From Hellea sp964472905 (GTDB taxonomy: Bacteria > Pseudomonadota > Alphaproteobacteria > Caulobacterales > Maricaulaceae), in NCBI GenBank assembly GCA_964472905.1, contig CAYYMI010000001.1:1-64000 (forward strand): a stretch of 64,000 nt of DNA, written 5' to 3'. The notes under the pieces are model-generated. The model saw only the letters and a program-made list of their open reading frames with translations, was not told the DNA's origin and did not search any database. Both the position numbers and the translations under genes were made by a program. Of the stretch, positions 18,240-26,362 are shown piece after piece (within the stretch, counting starts at the first letter, position 1; each line of letters opens with the position of its first letter).

Positions 18240-20687
18240 TTAGGCTCGAAGCTTCTCATTCGTTGGATCATGGGGGCTATCTTCCAGGACCCGACACTTA
18301 TATCTTTTTCCAAGAATTTCTATCTCTAAATCGGTACCTATTTCAGAAACTGTAGGATGAACCATACCTAATGCGAGAGATTTGTTCATCCGCCATCCAA
18401 AGCCGCCACCTGTAGCACGTCCAACGACTTTACCATCCTTATAGATTGGATTGTTTCCGATGACGTCCGCATCATCAACTTCCATAACCTCCAAAGTCAC
18501 AAAGGCATTATCAAACCCACGTTTTTCCCATTCTAGCAAAGCTTCCTTACCCAAAAACCCGCCTTTCTTTTTCAAACTCACAAATCGGTGCAATCCGCTT
18601 TCATAAGCTGAATACTCGATAGACATTTCTGTCCCAACTAAGCGGTATGATTTTTCAAGCCGCATAGAATTCATGGCGCGAATACCGAAGGGTTTTAAAC
18701 CATATTTCTCACCTGCTTTGAAAAGTGCATCAAAAATATGATTTTGATATTCAATCGGGTGATGGATTTCCCATCCAAGTTCGCCGACAAAGTTTACGCG
18801 TAAAAGCTTACAAGGCGCATGCCCGACATAGGTCTCCTGTCCTGTTAACCAAGGAAAGGTTTCGTTTGACAAATTAGATCCGCAAATAGGTTGTAATAAA
18901 TCACGAGCTTTAGGCCCAGCAAGAACCAAAACACCCATAGAATTCGTCAAATCAGTCATCTGAACCGTACCATCATTTGGCATATGTTTTTTTAGCCAAT
19001 CATGATCGAGGCGGTGATTAGCACCAGCAGACACAAGGTAGAAGCTTTCCTTACTTTCACGTTGCACCGTAAATTCAGAATGCACGCCGCCTTTAGAGGT
19101 CAAACCATGACAAAGCGCCAGTTTACCGGGCGCAACAGGCATTTTTTGAGCCAACATATAATTAAGCCACTTACGGGCACCCGGCCCTTGGATACGGCAT
19201 TTAGCAAAAGCCGTCATATCCAGCAGGCCAACATTTTCAGCAACATTTTTGCATTCATTTCCGACATGTTCAAAATAATTTGACCGGCGGAATGACCAAT
19301 GATCTTCTTGAGCAACACCTTCAGGCGCAAACCAGTTTGGGCGTTCCCAACCAAATAATTGACCAAAGACAGCCCCTTTGTCTTTCATGCGGTCATAACA
19401 AGGGGACGTTCTTAGGGGACGTGCTGCCGAGCGCTCTTCATCTGGATAATGAACCGTGAAGACATCAGCATAAGCTTCTTCATTCTTTTCAATGAGATAT
19501 GATTTCGTCGCATATGGACCAAAGCGGCGAGGATCAACGCCTAACATATCAACAGTTGGTTCACCTTCGACAATCCATTCAGCCAACTGCCACCCTGCTC
19601 CGCCAGCCGCTGTAATCCCAAAGCTATGACCTTCATTGAGCCAAAAGTTCTTTTTATCCCAAGCGGGCCCGACAATTGGATTACCGTCGGGGGTATAAGC
19701 AATCGCGCCGTTGTACACTTTCTTAACACCCAAATCTTCAAAGATAGGTACGCGGTTAATGGCGCTTTCTATGTGTGGCATCAAACGGTCAATATCTTCT
19801 TGGAATAATTCATATTCAGATTGATCATCTGGCCCATCAACGTAACAGGCCGGAGCGCCATGTTCATAAGGCCCCAAGATTAAACCTCCAGCCTCTTCGC
19901 GCATATACCACGACCCATCTGATTCACGTAGGACTCCAAGCTCAGGCAAACCTTGCTCTTTACGTTTTTGAATTTCAGGATGGGCTTCCGTGACGATATA
20001 TTGATGCTCAACGGGAACAACCGGAATATCAAGTCCTATCATCTCACCTGTCTTACGTGCAAAGGATCCCGTACAAGATACAACGTGCTCGGCGATAATT
20101 TCACCTTTGTCTGTCGTGATTTTCCAGCATTCGTCTTCTAACTGTTCAATAGCGATAACCGTTGTATTCCGATGTATCTTTCCTCCGCCCGCTCTCGCGC
20201 CTATCGCAAAGGCTTGGGTAAGGTCAGCAGGCTGTACATAACCATCTTCAGGATGTCTTATCGCCCCAATTAATCCGTCTTTTTTGGCAAATGGCCAAAT
20301 GTCAATGACCTCTTCAGGAGTCAGGAAATCAACTTGAACGCCAATGGTCTGGGCAACCCCAGCATATTGATGATACTCATCCATTCTATCTTGGTTTGTT
20401 GCTAGCCTTATATTAGAGACAGGACGAATACCGACGTCTTGGCCGGTTTCTTCTTCTAGAGATTTATAAAGTTCTACGGAATATTTATGGAGCTGTCCCA
20501 CAGAGTAACTCATATTAAACAAAGGCAGAAGCCCCGCAGCGTGCCACGTCGAGCCAGATGTCAATTCCTTTCGTTCAAAAAGGACGCAGTCCGACCACCC
20601 TTTTTTTACAAGGTGATATAGGGTTGAGACGCCTACAACGCCCCCGCCAATAACGACTACTTTTGCTGTCGATTGAATATCGCTCAT
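18240..20687 (-). CDS. dimethylglycine dehydrogenase (FAD domain fused to GcvT domain)
   Basis: Converts dimethylglycine to sarcosine and hands the methyl carbon to tetrahydrofolate. The 815-residue protein has an FAD domain (VVVIGGGVVGVSTLYHL at 10-26), and His49 in GSTWHAAGL matches the histidine that covalently binds FAD in mammalian dimethylglycine and sarcosine dehydrogenases. An aminomethyltransferase domain fills roughly 430-815 (VNFVGELGWEIHHP and NSMRLEKSYRLVGTE). A sarcosine dehydrogenase function is possible, but the downstream sox operon makes dimethylglycine the likelier substrate. The start has AAGG nine nt upstream and follows mobA by 26 nt. Confidence 0.88.
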   Translation of the reverse strand: MSDIQSTAKVVVIGGGVVGVSTLYHLVKKGWSDCVLFERKELTSGSTWHAAGLLPLFNMSYSVGQLHKYSVELYKSLEEETGQDVGIRPVSNIRLATNQDRMDEYHQYAGVAQTIGVQVDFLTPEEVIDIWPFAKKDGLIGAIRHPEDGYVQPADLTQAFAIGARAGGGKIHRNTTVIAIEQLEDECWKITTDKGEIIAEHVVSCTGSFARKTGEMIGLDIPVVPVEHQYIVTEAHPEIQKRKEQGLPELGVLRESDGSWYMREEAGGLILGPYEHGAPACYVDGPDDQSEYELFQEDIDRLMPHIESAINRVPIFEDLGVKKVYNGAIAYTPDGNPIVGPAWDKKNFWLNEGHSFGITAAGGAGWQLAEWIVEGEPTVDMLGVDPRRFGPYATKSYLIEKNEEAYADVFTVHYPDEERSAARPLRTSPCYDRMKDKGAVFGQLFGWERPNWFAPEGVAQEDHWSFRRSNYFEHVGNECKNVAENVGLLDMTAFAKCRIQGPGARKWLNYMLAQKMPVAPGKLALCHGLTSKGGVHSEFTVQRESKESFYLVSAGANHRLDHDWLKKHMPNDGTVQMTDLTNSMGVLVLAGPKARDLLQPICGSNLSNETFPWLTGQETYVGHAPCKLLRVNFVGELGWEIHHPIEYQNHIFDALFKAGEKYGLKPFGIRAMNSMRLEKSYRLVGTEMSIEYSAYESGLHRFVSLKKKGGFLGKEALLEWEKRGFDNAFVTLEVMEVDDADVIGNNPIYKDGKVVGRATGGGFGWRMNKSLALGMVHPTVSEIGTDLEIEILGKRYKCRVLEDSPHDPTNEKLRA

Positions 20688-20713
20688 TAACTACAACCTT
20701 AACTTAGATTATC

Positions 20714-21283
20714 TCAATAAGCCCTATATGTCGGCGCTATATCGGTCAAATATCGGCTTAAATCATTAGGTGTATTAATATTATAAAACAGCGTTTCGTC
20801 CGGCCATATAACATGACGTGCCTTACACAACCGCGAAATGTGCCCTAGAGAAATAGAGTTATCGGAATTTAAACTCTCAAATACCTCTGTCAGGTCATCA
20901 TATAGCCACCACGCAAATGTTTGATGTGTCCCATTAGGTGTTGTAGCAATAGCGCTCTTATTGCCATATAACCGTTCACACAGGTTCTCTGGAATATGCG
21001 GCGCATCAACAGGTACTGTAAAAAACCCAGCTTCTGTCGTTTGGTCTCGACATTTCCATATTGAATATAAGGCCCCAACCGGACCTTTGGGGCCATTAGG
21101 GTCATCAGATATGACCTGTAAGCCCGTATTATAATCCTGTGGTCCAGAAATGATGACTTCATTAACCTGATGTTTGAATGCTTTATAGACGTGAAAGATA
21201 AGGCTTTCTCCTCCCACAGAGATTAAAGCTTTATCCTGCCCCATACGCTTACTTTTACCACCAGCAAGAATTACGCCTTTCAT
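20714..21283 (-). CDS. mobA: molybdenum cofactor guanylyltransferase MobA
   Basis: Attaches GMP to molybdopterin to form the MGD cofactor needed by DMSO-reductase-family enzymes such as the formate dehydrogenase in this window. The N-terminal nucleotidyltransferase signature GVILAGGKSKRMGQDKAL is complete. A longer TTG start at 21295 can be read, but the sequence GGAG followed seven nt later by ATG at 21283 marks the better start (189 residues). It is 26 nt upstream of the DMGDH gene on the same strand, so it looks like the first gene of that operon. Amine-oxidising flavoproteins do not need Moco, so the link is probably to formate dehydrogenase. Confidence 0.92.
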   Translation of the reverse strand: MKGVILAGGKSKRMGQDKALISVGGESLIFHVYKAFKHQVNEVIISGPQDYNTGLQVISDDPNGPKGPVGALYSIWKCRDQTTEAGFFTVPVDAPHIPENLCERLYGNKSAIATTPNGTHQTFAWWLYDDLTEVFESLNSDNSISLGHISRLCKARHVIWPDETLFYNINTPNDLSRYLTDIAPTYRAY

Positions 21284-21511
21284 TTTAATCTCCAAAACAT
21301 CATTCCTAACGCAATACTATTCTCTTTGTTTTGGAGCAATCATAGATAAATACTCAGTTTGTATTTTATAAACCTTATTAGGTAAGCGTGGATTAATCTT
21401 CATTTTCGAAACAAGGCCTGTAAGTTTTTCTTAACCAATTTTATTGGGATATTTTCAATGCCTAAAATCTAATTACGTCTCAAACACCAGTTCAAAATGT
21501 TAGGATAAAAC
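21284..21511. promoter_or_regulatory. divergent spacer between mobA and the RTX gene
   Basis: This 228-nt AT-rich region must carry promoters for the mobA-DMGDH-sox operon (minus strand) and for the RTX gene (plus strand). The RTX start has an AGGATAAAAC ribosome site. No riboswitch-like structure or convincing -35/-10 pair could be picked out by eye. Confidence 0.4.
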
Positions 21512-24313
21512 ATGGTTGGGAATATCATTGGCACGGATGCTCATGAAGAAATTTTTGGCACCGATGAGGACGATACAATAGTTGGGCTGTCTGGCTACGA
21601 CACCTTAGATGGTGGTGAAGGGTCAGATACCTATATCGTGAACGCTGCTGACTTCGTTGATAGATTTGTTGATTTTTATAATGACAGCGGAACTGCAGGC
21701 ACCGATACTATATTAGCTGCAGAAGCAAGTATCGATATTGGTATCGGGTCAGGTTTTGGTTCAGATAGCGGAATTGAAGCGATTGACGGTATAGAAGGCT
21801 CTCGTATCGTTGGTGACAATGACCAACAAATTTGGGATTTTTCACAGACAAGTATTACGGGTGTAAGTGGTATTTTTGGCAATGGCGGAATGGATTTCAT
21901 TACCGGCACAAACTTTGCTGACACAGTCTATGGAGGTTCAGGTTCAGATACACTGATTGGAGGTGGCGGAAACGATACTTTGTCAGGCGGTGCTGACTCA
22001 GATTTCATTGAAGGCGGTAATGGTAGAGACACAATTCATGGCGACGATGCCCATGATACAATTGACGGTGGGAACGGTAGAGACACTCTTTATGGAGATG
22101 CCGGACATGATATAATTAACGGCGGCAACGGTAGTGATTTTATCTATGGCGGTGAAGGTCATGACACCATTAATGGAGGCAACGGAGTTGACCGTATTAC
22201 GGGCGGTGAAGGCTTCGATATATTAGACGGTGGCGAACATGGTGACATATATTATGTCGGTTTAGAAAACAATGGCTTCGTTGATACCTATATCGACACA
22301 GGTACAATTGGAACTGATAGAATTTTCGCAACAGAGGACGGCACAACTATTGGCCTAATTAATGGTTTTGGAGAATCCAGCGGGATTGAAATTATAAGTT
22401 CTAGAGGCAATGCAAACGTTACAATTGGCGGAACAAACGACACAGAAATATGGGATTTTTCTCAAACGAGACTAAGTGGAATTACATGGATTAATGCTCT
22501 TGACGGTCATGATGTTGTTACAGGAAACACTCAAAGTAATCGTATAGATGCTGGAGCTGGTCATGACATTGTTAATGGCGGCGCTGGAAATGATCAACTT
22601 GTAGGTAATGATGGTCATGACATACTTAATGGCGATGAAGGTCGTGACCGGTTAGATGGCGGTAGCGGGGCTGACACACTAGATGGTGGCGCTGATGATG
22701 ACATCTACCTGTATGGAACAGATTCAAATGGTTGGATTGACTTAATTAATGATAGTGGAACATCCACAAGAGATAGAATAGTAGCTACAGAAGACAATGT
22801 GGAAATTGGTCTCCAATCTGATTTCAGTGCAGTTACTTCAGGTATAGAAATTATATCCGCAAGACGTCACGATAATGTAACCCTCGAAGCGTCTGATGAA
22901 GGTGTCAATTGGGATTTCTCAGATGTTCGTCTGAATGGTATTGCAGAAATTAATGGGGGAGCCGGAAGAGATATCATTCAAGGCTCTAGCCGCAAGGACG
23001 TTATTAATGGCGACGATGGCCACGACCAACTTTACGGTGGGAACGCTCAGGATACTCTCAACGGAGGAGCAGACTCAGATTTTCTTTATGGAGAAAATGG
23101 TAGAGACACTCTAATAGGTGGATCAGGAAACGATATTCTAAATGGTGGTAGACATAGAGATACCTTAACCGGCGGCGAAGGTTTTGATATTTTCGAATTC
23201 GGTCCTGATTCTGGCTCTGATATTGTTACAGATTTCGACGTAACAGCTGATTTAATCGATCTAACAGCCTTTGAAGGATCTATCACATATGAAGATCTTC
23301 AATTTGTACAGCTTAACACTGGTCTGAGGGTTATAATGGGCAGCAGTGTTGCTTTGCTCGAAAATGTATTCCTAGAAACCTTAAGCGAAGACCTCTTTAT
23401 TCTTCCAGAGGCGGAAGCAGTTGTTATTGATGATATAAATGATCCAGAGCTTGAGATTGAAATTGATCCAGTTGTAATAGAATCTGTTGATCCTGTTGTA
23501 GAAACAACAGATGGGCCTGTAGTGGAAGAGACTGATACCGTAATAGAAATAACGCCTCCTGTCGTTATTGATGCCCCTGTTATTAACGGCGGAGGTAATG
23601 GTAATGATGTCATTGAAGGTGGGTCAGGTAATGACACATTAGCTGGTTCGCATGGTGATGACACAATTAATGCCTATGCTGGTGATGATAACCTTGATGG
23701 CGGCAATGGGAATGATACTCTCAACGCAGGTGATGGCAATGACACACTTATTGGTTCACATGGCGCTGACATCTTATCTGGTGGAGCTGGTGATGACACC
23801 CTCGACGGTGGTAACGATAATGATACACTAGATGGCGGGACTGGAAATGACACGCTCATTGGCTTTAATGGCATTGATGTGCTTATTGGTGGCGATGGTG
23901 ATGACATCCTCGATGGCGGCAATGATAATGATACCCTAGATGGTGGTAATGGAAATGATTCACTTGAAGGATTTAACGGCAGAGATGTCCTTAATGGCGG
24001 CGCAGGTAATGACACCCTAAGCGGCTATAATGACGATGACATCCTGACAGGTGGTTCGGGAGACGACATCTTAACAGGTGGTTTTGGCGCGGATAGTTTC
24101 GTATTTGACCAAGATAGCGGAACGGATCACATTACAGATTTTGAAACTGGGCATGACAGGATTGATTTTACATCCTTCAATGGAGAACTTTCCTTTGATG
24201 ATTTAGAATTCACTGTGACTGATACGGGTGTCAGTATTGAGTATGGCGATTCAACAATCATCCTTGACGATTTTGAAATCGACGCAATCACAGAAGATAT
24301 GTTTATTTTCTAA
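21512..24313 (+). CDS. RTX calcium-binding secreted protein with repeated modules
   Basis: Acidic 933-residue protein rich in GGxGxDxLxG nonapeptides that bind calcium, and with no N-terminal signal, as expected for type I secretion. Three roughly 95-residue modules alternate with the RTX blocks at residues 38-131, 246-338 and 396-491; each contains a DSGT.GTDRI-like segment, a GIExI segment and a WDFS motif. Two 71-residue M10/serralysin-like terminal modules occur at 561-631 and 863-933, each ending in ED(L/M)FI(L/F). A Pro/Val/Glu-rich linker (about 632-690) joins the two halves. No enzyme domain or type I exporter genes are seen nearby. Role unknown; surface layer, adhesion or matrix functions are possible. 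Confidence 0.9.
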   Translation: MVGNIIGTDAHEEIFGTDEDDTIVGLSGYDTLDGGEGSDTYIVNAADFVDRFVDFYNDSGTAGTDTILAAEASIDIGIGSGFGSDSGIEAIDGIEGSRIVGDNDQQIWDFSQTSITGVSGIFGNGGMDFITGTNFADTVYGGSGSDTLIGGGGNDTLSGGADSDFIEGGNGRDTIHGDDAHDTIDGGNGRDTLYGDAGHDIINGGNGSDFIYGGEGHDTINGGNGVDRITGGEGFDILDGGEHGDIYYVGLENNGFVDTYIDTGTIGTDRIFATEDGTTIGLINGFGESSGIEIISSRGNANVTIGGTNDTEIWDFSQTRLSGITWINALDGHDVVTGNTQSNRIDAGAGHDIVNGGAGNDQLVGNDGHDILNGDEGRDRLDGGSGADTLDGGADDDIYLYGTDSNGWIDLINDSGTSTRDRIVATEDNVEIGLQSDFSAVTSGIEIISARRHDNVTLEASDEGVNWDFSDVRLNGIAEINGGAGRDIIQGSSRKDVINGDDGHDQLYGGNAQDTLNGGADSDFLYGENGRDTLIGGSGNDILNGGRHRDTLTGGEGFDIFEFGPDSGSDIVTDFDVTADLIDLTAFEGSITYEDLQFVQLNTGLRVIMGSSVALLENVFLETLSEDLFILPEAEAVVIDDINDPELEIEIDPVVIESVDPVVETTDGPVVEETDTVIEITPPVVIDAPVINGGGNGNDVIEGGSGNDTLAGSHGDDTINAYAGDDNLDGGNGNDTLNAGDGNDTLIGSHGADILSGGAGDDTLDGGNDNDTLDGGTGNDTLIGFNGIDVLIGGDGDDILDGGNDNDTLDGGNGNDSLEGFNGRDVLNGGAGNDTLSGYNDDDILTGGSGDDILTGGFGADSFVFDQDSGTDHITDFETGHDRIDFTSFNGELSFDDLEFTVTDTGVSIEYGDSTIILDDFEIDAITEDMFIF

Positions 24314-24329
24314 CCCATCCCACCCTGCT

Positions 24330-24368
24330 ATAGACAGGCTATGCTGAAAAAGGGCATAGCCTGTCTAT
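24330..24368 (+). promoter_or_regulatory. perfect 15-bp hairpin covering the permease start codon
   Basis: The arm ATAGACAGGCTATGC (24330-24344) is perfectly complementary to GCATAGCCTGTCTAT (24354-24368), with a 9-nt loop. The right arm contains the first two bases of the ATG at 24367, and the only purine-rich ribosome site (AAAAAGGG) lies mostly in the loop. No T-run follows, so it is not a classic terminator, although it could act as one for the RTX gene 17 nt upstream. It looks able to control initiation of the permease. Confidence 0.7.
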
Positions 24369-25671
24369 GGCAAAGTTTTATACACCCCGTACAGCCGCGG
24401 CTGTCATTATTGCTAATATGGTTGGTACGGGTGTCTTTACATCACTTGGGTTTCAGGTCGCAGACATTCAATCTGTTTTCGCCCTCATGATGCTATGGAT
24501 AATTGGCGGCATAGCCTCTTTATGCGGCGCAGCAACATATGCTGAATTAGGCGCAGCCTTACCTAGGTCTGGCGGCGAATATAATTTCCTTGGACGTATT
24601 TACCATCCTGTTGCAGGGTTTATTTCAGGCTGGGTTTCAACTGTTATAGGGTTCGCTGCCCCCATAGCCGCTGTCTCATTAGCTTTTGGAAAATACACCA
24701 CTGCAGCCCTGCCCGGAACTTATGGACCCGAAATTCAAAAAGGCCTCGCTTGCGGCCTCGTCATACTCGTCACATACATTCATGGCAAAAACCGGAATGC
24801 GAGCGGCAAATTTCAATTTGGCTTTACGGCTATGAAAGTAGGATTAATCCTAGCCTTTTGCTTAGCAGCTTTTGTTTTACTACAGGATCCACAACCTATT
24901 TCACCCATGCCTCAATCTGGTGATTGGAATGTCATAACCAGCAGCGCCTTTGGCGTCGCATTAATTTATGTGTCCTACGCGTATACGGGTTGGAATGCAG
25001 CGACCTACATATCTGGCGAACTAGAAAACCCCCAAAGAGACTTACCCCGAGTCCTTATATTTGGAACCGGCCTTGTGATGTTACTCTATGTCCTTCTTAA
25101 TTATGTATTTCTCTATGCGGCTCCAATGCATGAACTCGAAGGACAAGTGGAAATTGGTTATATTGCCTCAAATCACATATTTGGAGAAACTGGCGGCCGC
25201 ATTGCAGGCGGCATGTTATCCCTTCTTCTTATCTCTACAGTTAGCGCTATGACCTTAGCTGGACCTAGGGCTCTCCAAGCCATAGGCGAAGACTTTAAAG
25301 CTCTTAATTTTCTCGGAAAAATAAACAAAAATGGCATTCCAAGAAATGCCATTTATTTTCAATCCTCAATTGCTTTAATCTATATTCTGACGTCTAGCTT
25401 TAAGACAATCGTTGTCTTTGCGGGCGCGATGCTCGCTTTTAATAGCTTCTTGGCGATATTAGGGGTGTTCGTTTTAAGATACCGGGAACCCGATCTACCT
25501 CGTCCCTATAAGACATGGGGCTATCCCATAGTTCCCCTTATTTATCTGACGATAACAGCCTTTATGCTTGGCTTTGTTATTATCAACGAGCCGCACAAAG
25601 CCATTTTTGGTCTATGCGTAATTCTTTTCGGTATTGTTTTTTATGTCGTTTCAAAGCGCTTTAGCGCTTAA
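24367..25671 (+). CDS. APC-family amino acid permease
   Basis: Inner-membrane transporter of 434 residues with about twelve helices. The first helix contains ANMVGTGVFTSLGF, the conserved unwound substrate-binding segment of APC transporters, followed by the ARG-type GGEYNFLGRIYHP loop. The family moves amino acids or polyamines; no substrate can be read from the sequence. The start at 24367 sits inside a 15-bp inverted repeat; no other Met occurs before residue 18, within the first helix. The 3' end overlaps the convergent lolD gene by 11 nt. Confidence 0.9.
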   Translation: MAKFYTPRTAAAVIIANMVGTGVFTSLGFQVADIQSVFALMMLWIIGGIASLCGAATYAELGAALPRSGGEYNFLGRIYHPVAGFISGWVSTVIGFAAPIAAVSLAFGKYTTAALPGTYGPEIQKGLACGLVILVTYIHGKNRNASGKFQFGFTAMKVGLILAFCLAAFVLLQDPQPISPMPQSGDWNVITSSAFGVALIYVSYAYTGWNAATYISGELENPQRDLPRVLIFGTGLVMLLYVLLNYVFLYAAPMHELEGQVEIGYIASNHIFGETGGRIAGGMLSLLLISTVSAMTLAGPRALQAIGEDFKALNFLGKINKNGIPRNAIYFQSSIALIYILTSSFKTIVVFAGAMLAFNSFLAILGVFVLRYREPDLPRPYKTWGYPIVPLIYLTITAFMLGFVIINEPHKAIFGLCVILFGIVFYVVSKRFSA

Positions 25672-25674
25672 ACG
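25647..25674. terminator. hairpin over the convergent APC/lolD stop codons
   Basis: CGTTT-CA-AAGCGC (25647-25659) can pair with GCGCTT-AAACG (25664-25674), giving a 6-bp GC-rich stem with TTTA loop, a 2-nt bulge and 5 more pairs. Both stop codons (25669-25671 plus strand, 25661-25663 minus strand) lie in it. Neither strand has a downstream T-run, so termination activity is uncertain. Confidence 0.45.
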
Positions 25675-26353
25675 GAACGATCAGACCTTCTCGAACCGTT
25701 AGGACGCGATCCATATATTTGGTGAGGTCCATATTATGTGTCGCGACCAAAGCTGATACCCCTTCAAGGCGCGTTAAATCAAACAAGCTTTGAAACACAC
25801 TCCCAGATGTAGCTGGGTCAAGGTTGCCTGTAGGTTCATCAGCCAGCAGGACTTGCGGTTTATTAGCAATAGCGCGCGCAATGGCGACACGTTGTTGTTC
25901 CCCGCCGGACATCTGACTAGGTTTATGATGTCCGCGTTCGGACAGTCCCATAATACCCAAGAGACGACGCGACTCTGCATCCGCTATTTTAGGTGTAACC
26001 CCCGCAATCATTTGAGGAATAGATACATTATCGATAGCCGAAAATTCTTTTTGCAGATGGTGAAATTGATAGACGACGCCTATAGTTTCACGGCGAATAG
26101 CGGTACGTTCATCATCGGGCAGCTTTAGACATTCACGCCCATTGATAAACACTTCACCAGCATTCGGTTTTTCAAGCAAGCCAGCGGCATGTAAAAGTGT
26201 GGATTTTCCTGAACCAGATGGTCCTATTAAACCCACCATTTCACCTGGGTAAATATCGATATCTGCACCCGTTAAAACGTGAAGAGTCTTCGGGCCGGAT
26301 TGATAAGACCGATGAAGATTGCGAACTGAAAGTATGGGGCGACCAGTATTCAT
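25661..26353 (-). CDS. lolD: lipoprotein-releasing ABC transporter, ATPase LolD
   Basis: ATP-binding subunit of the Lol system that releases outer-membrane lipoproteins from the inner membrane to LolA. Walker A GPSGSGKSTLLH, signature MSGGEQQRVAIARA, Walker B VLLADEPTGNLD and the switch His (VATHN) are all present in 230 residues. The ATG at 26353 follows the permease gene after 9 nt. It is the last gene of the long minus-strand run that begins with nuoA. Confidence 0.94.
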   Translation of the reverse strand: MNTGRPILSVRNLHRSYQSGPKTLHVLTGADIDIYPGEMVGLIGPSGSGKSTLLHAAGLLEKPNAGEVFINGRECLKLPDDERTAIRRETIGVVYQFHHLQKEFSAIDNVSIPQMIAGVTPKIADAESRRLLGIMGLSERGHHKPSQMSGGEQQRVAIARAIANKPQVLLADEPTGNLDPATSGSVFQSLFDLTRLEGVSALVATHNMDLTKYMDRVLTVREGLIVPFKR

Positions 26354-26362
26354 GATAACCCC

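Noticed and set aside
20688..20713. Glycine riboswitch ahead of the DMGDH-sox genes
   Set aside because: The space before DMGDH is only 26 nt and the 228-nt spacer upstream of mobA shows no recognisable tandem glycine aptamer.
23674..24015. Long serine/proline-rich open frame on the minus strand within the RTX gene
   Set aside because: It is the complement of the repeat codons, has no ribosome site and disappears where the repeats end.
22000..24100. Closely spaced short direct repeats in the RTX gene that look array-like
   Set aside because: They are in-frame glycine/aspartate nonapeptide codons of an open frame, not identical repeats with unique spacers, so this is not a CRISPR array.
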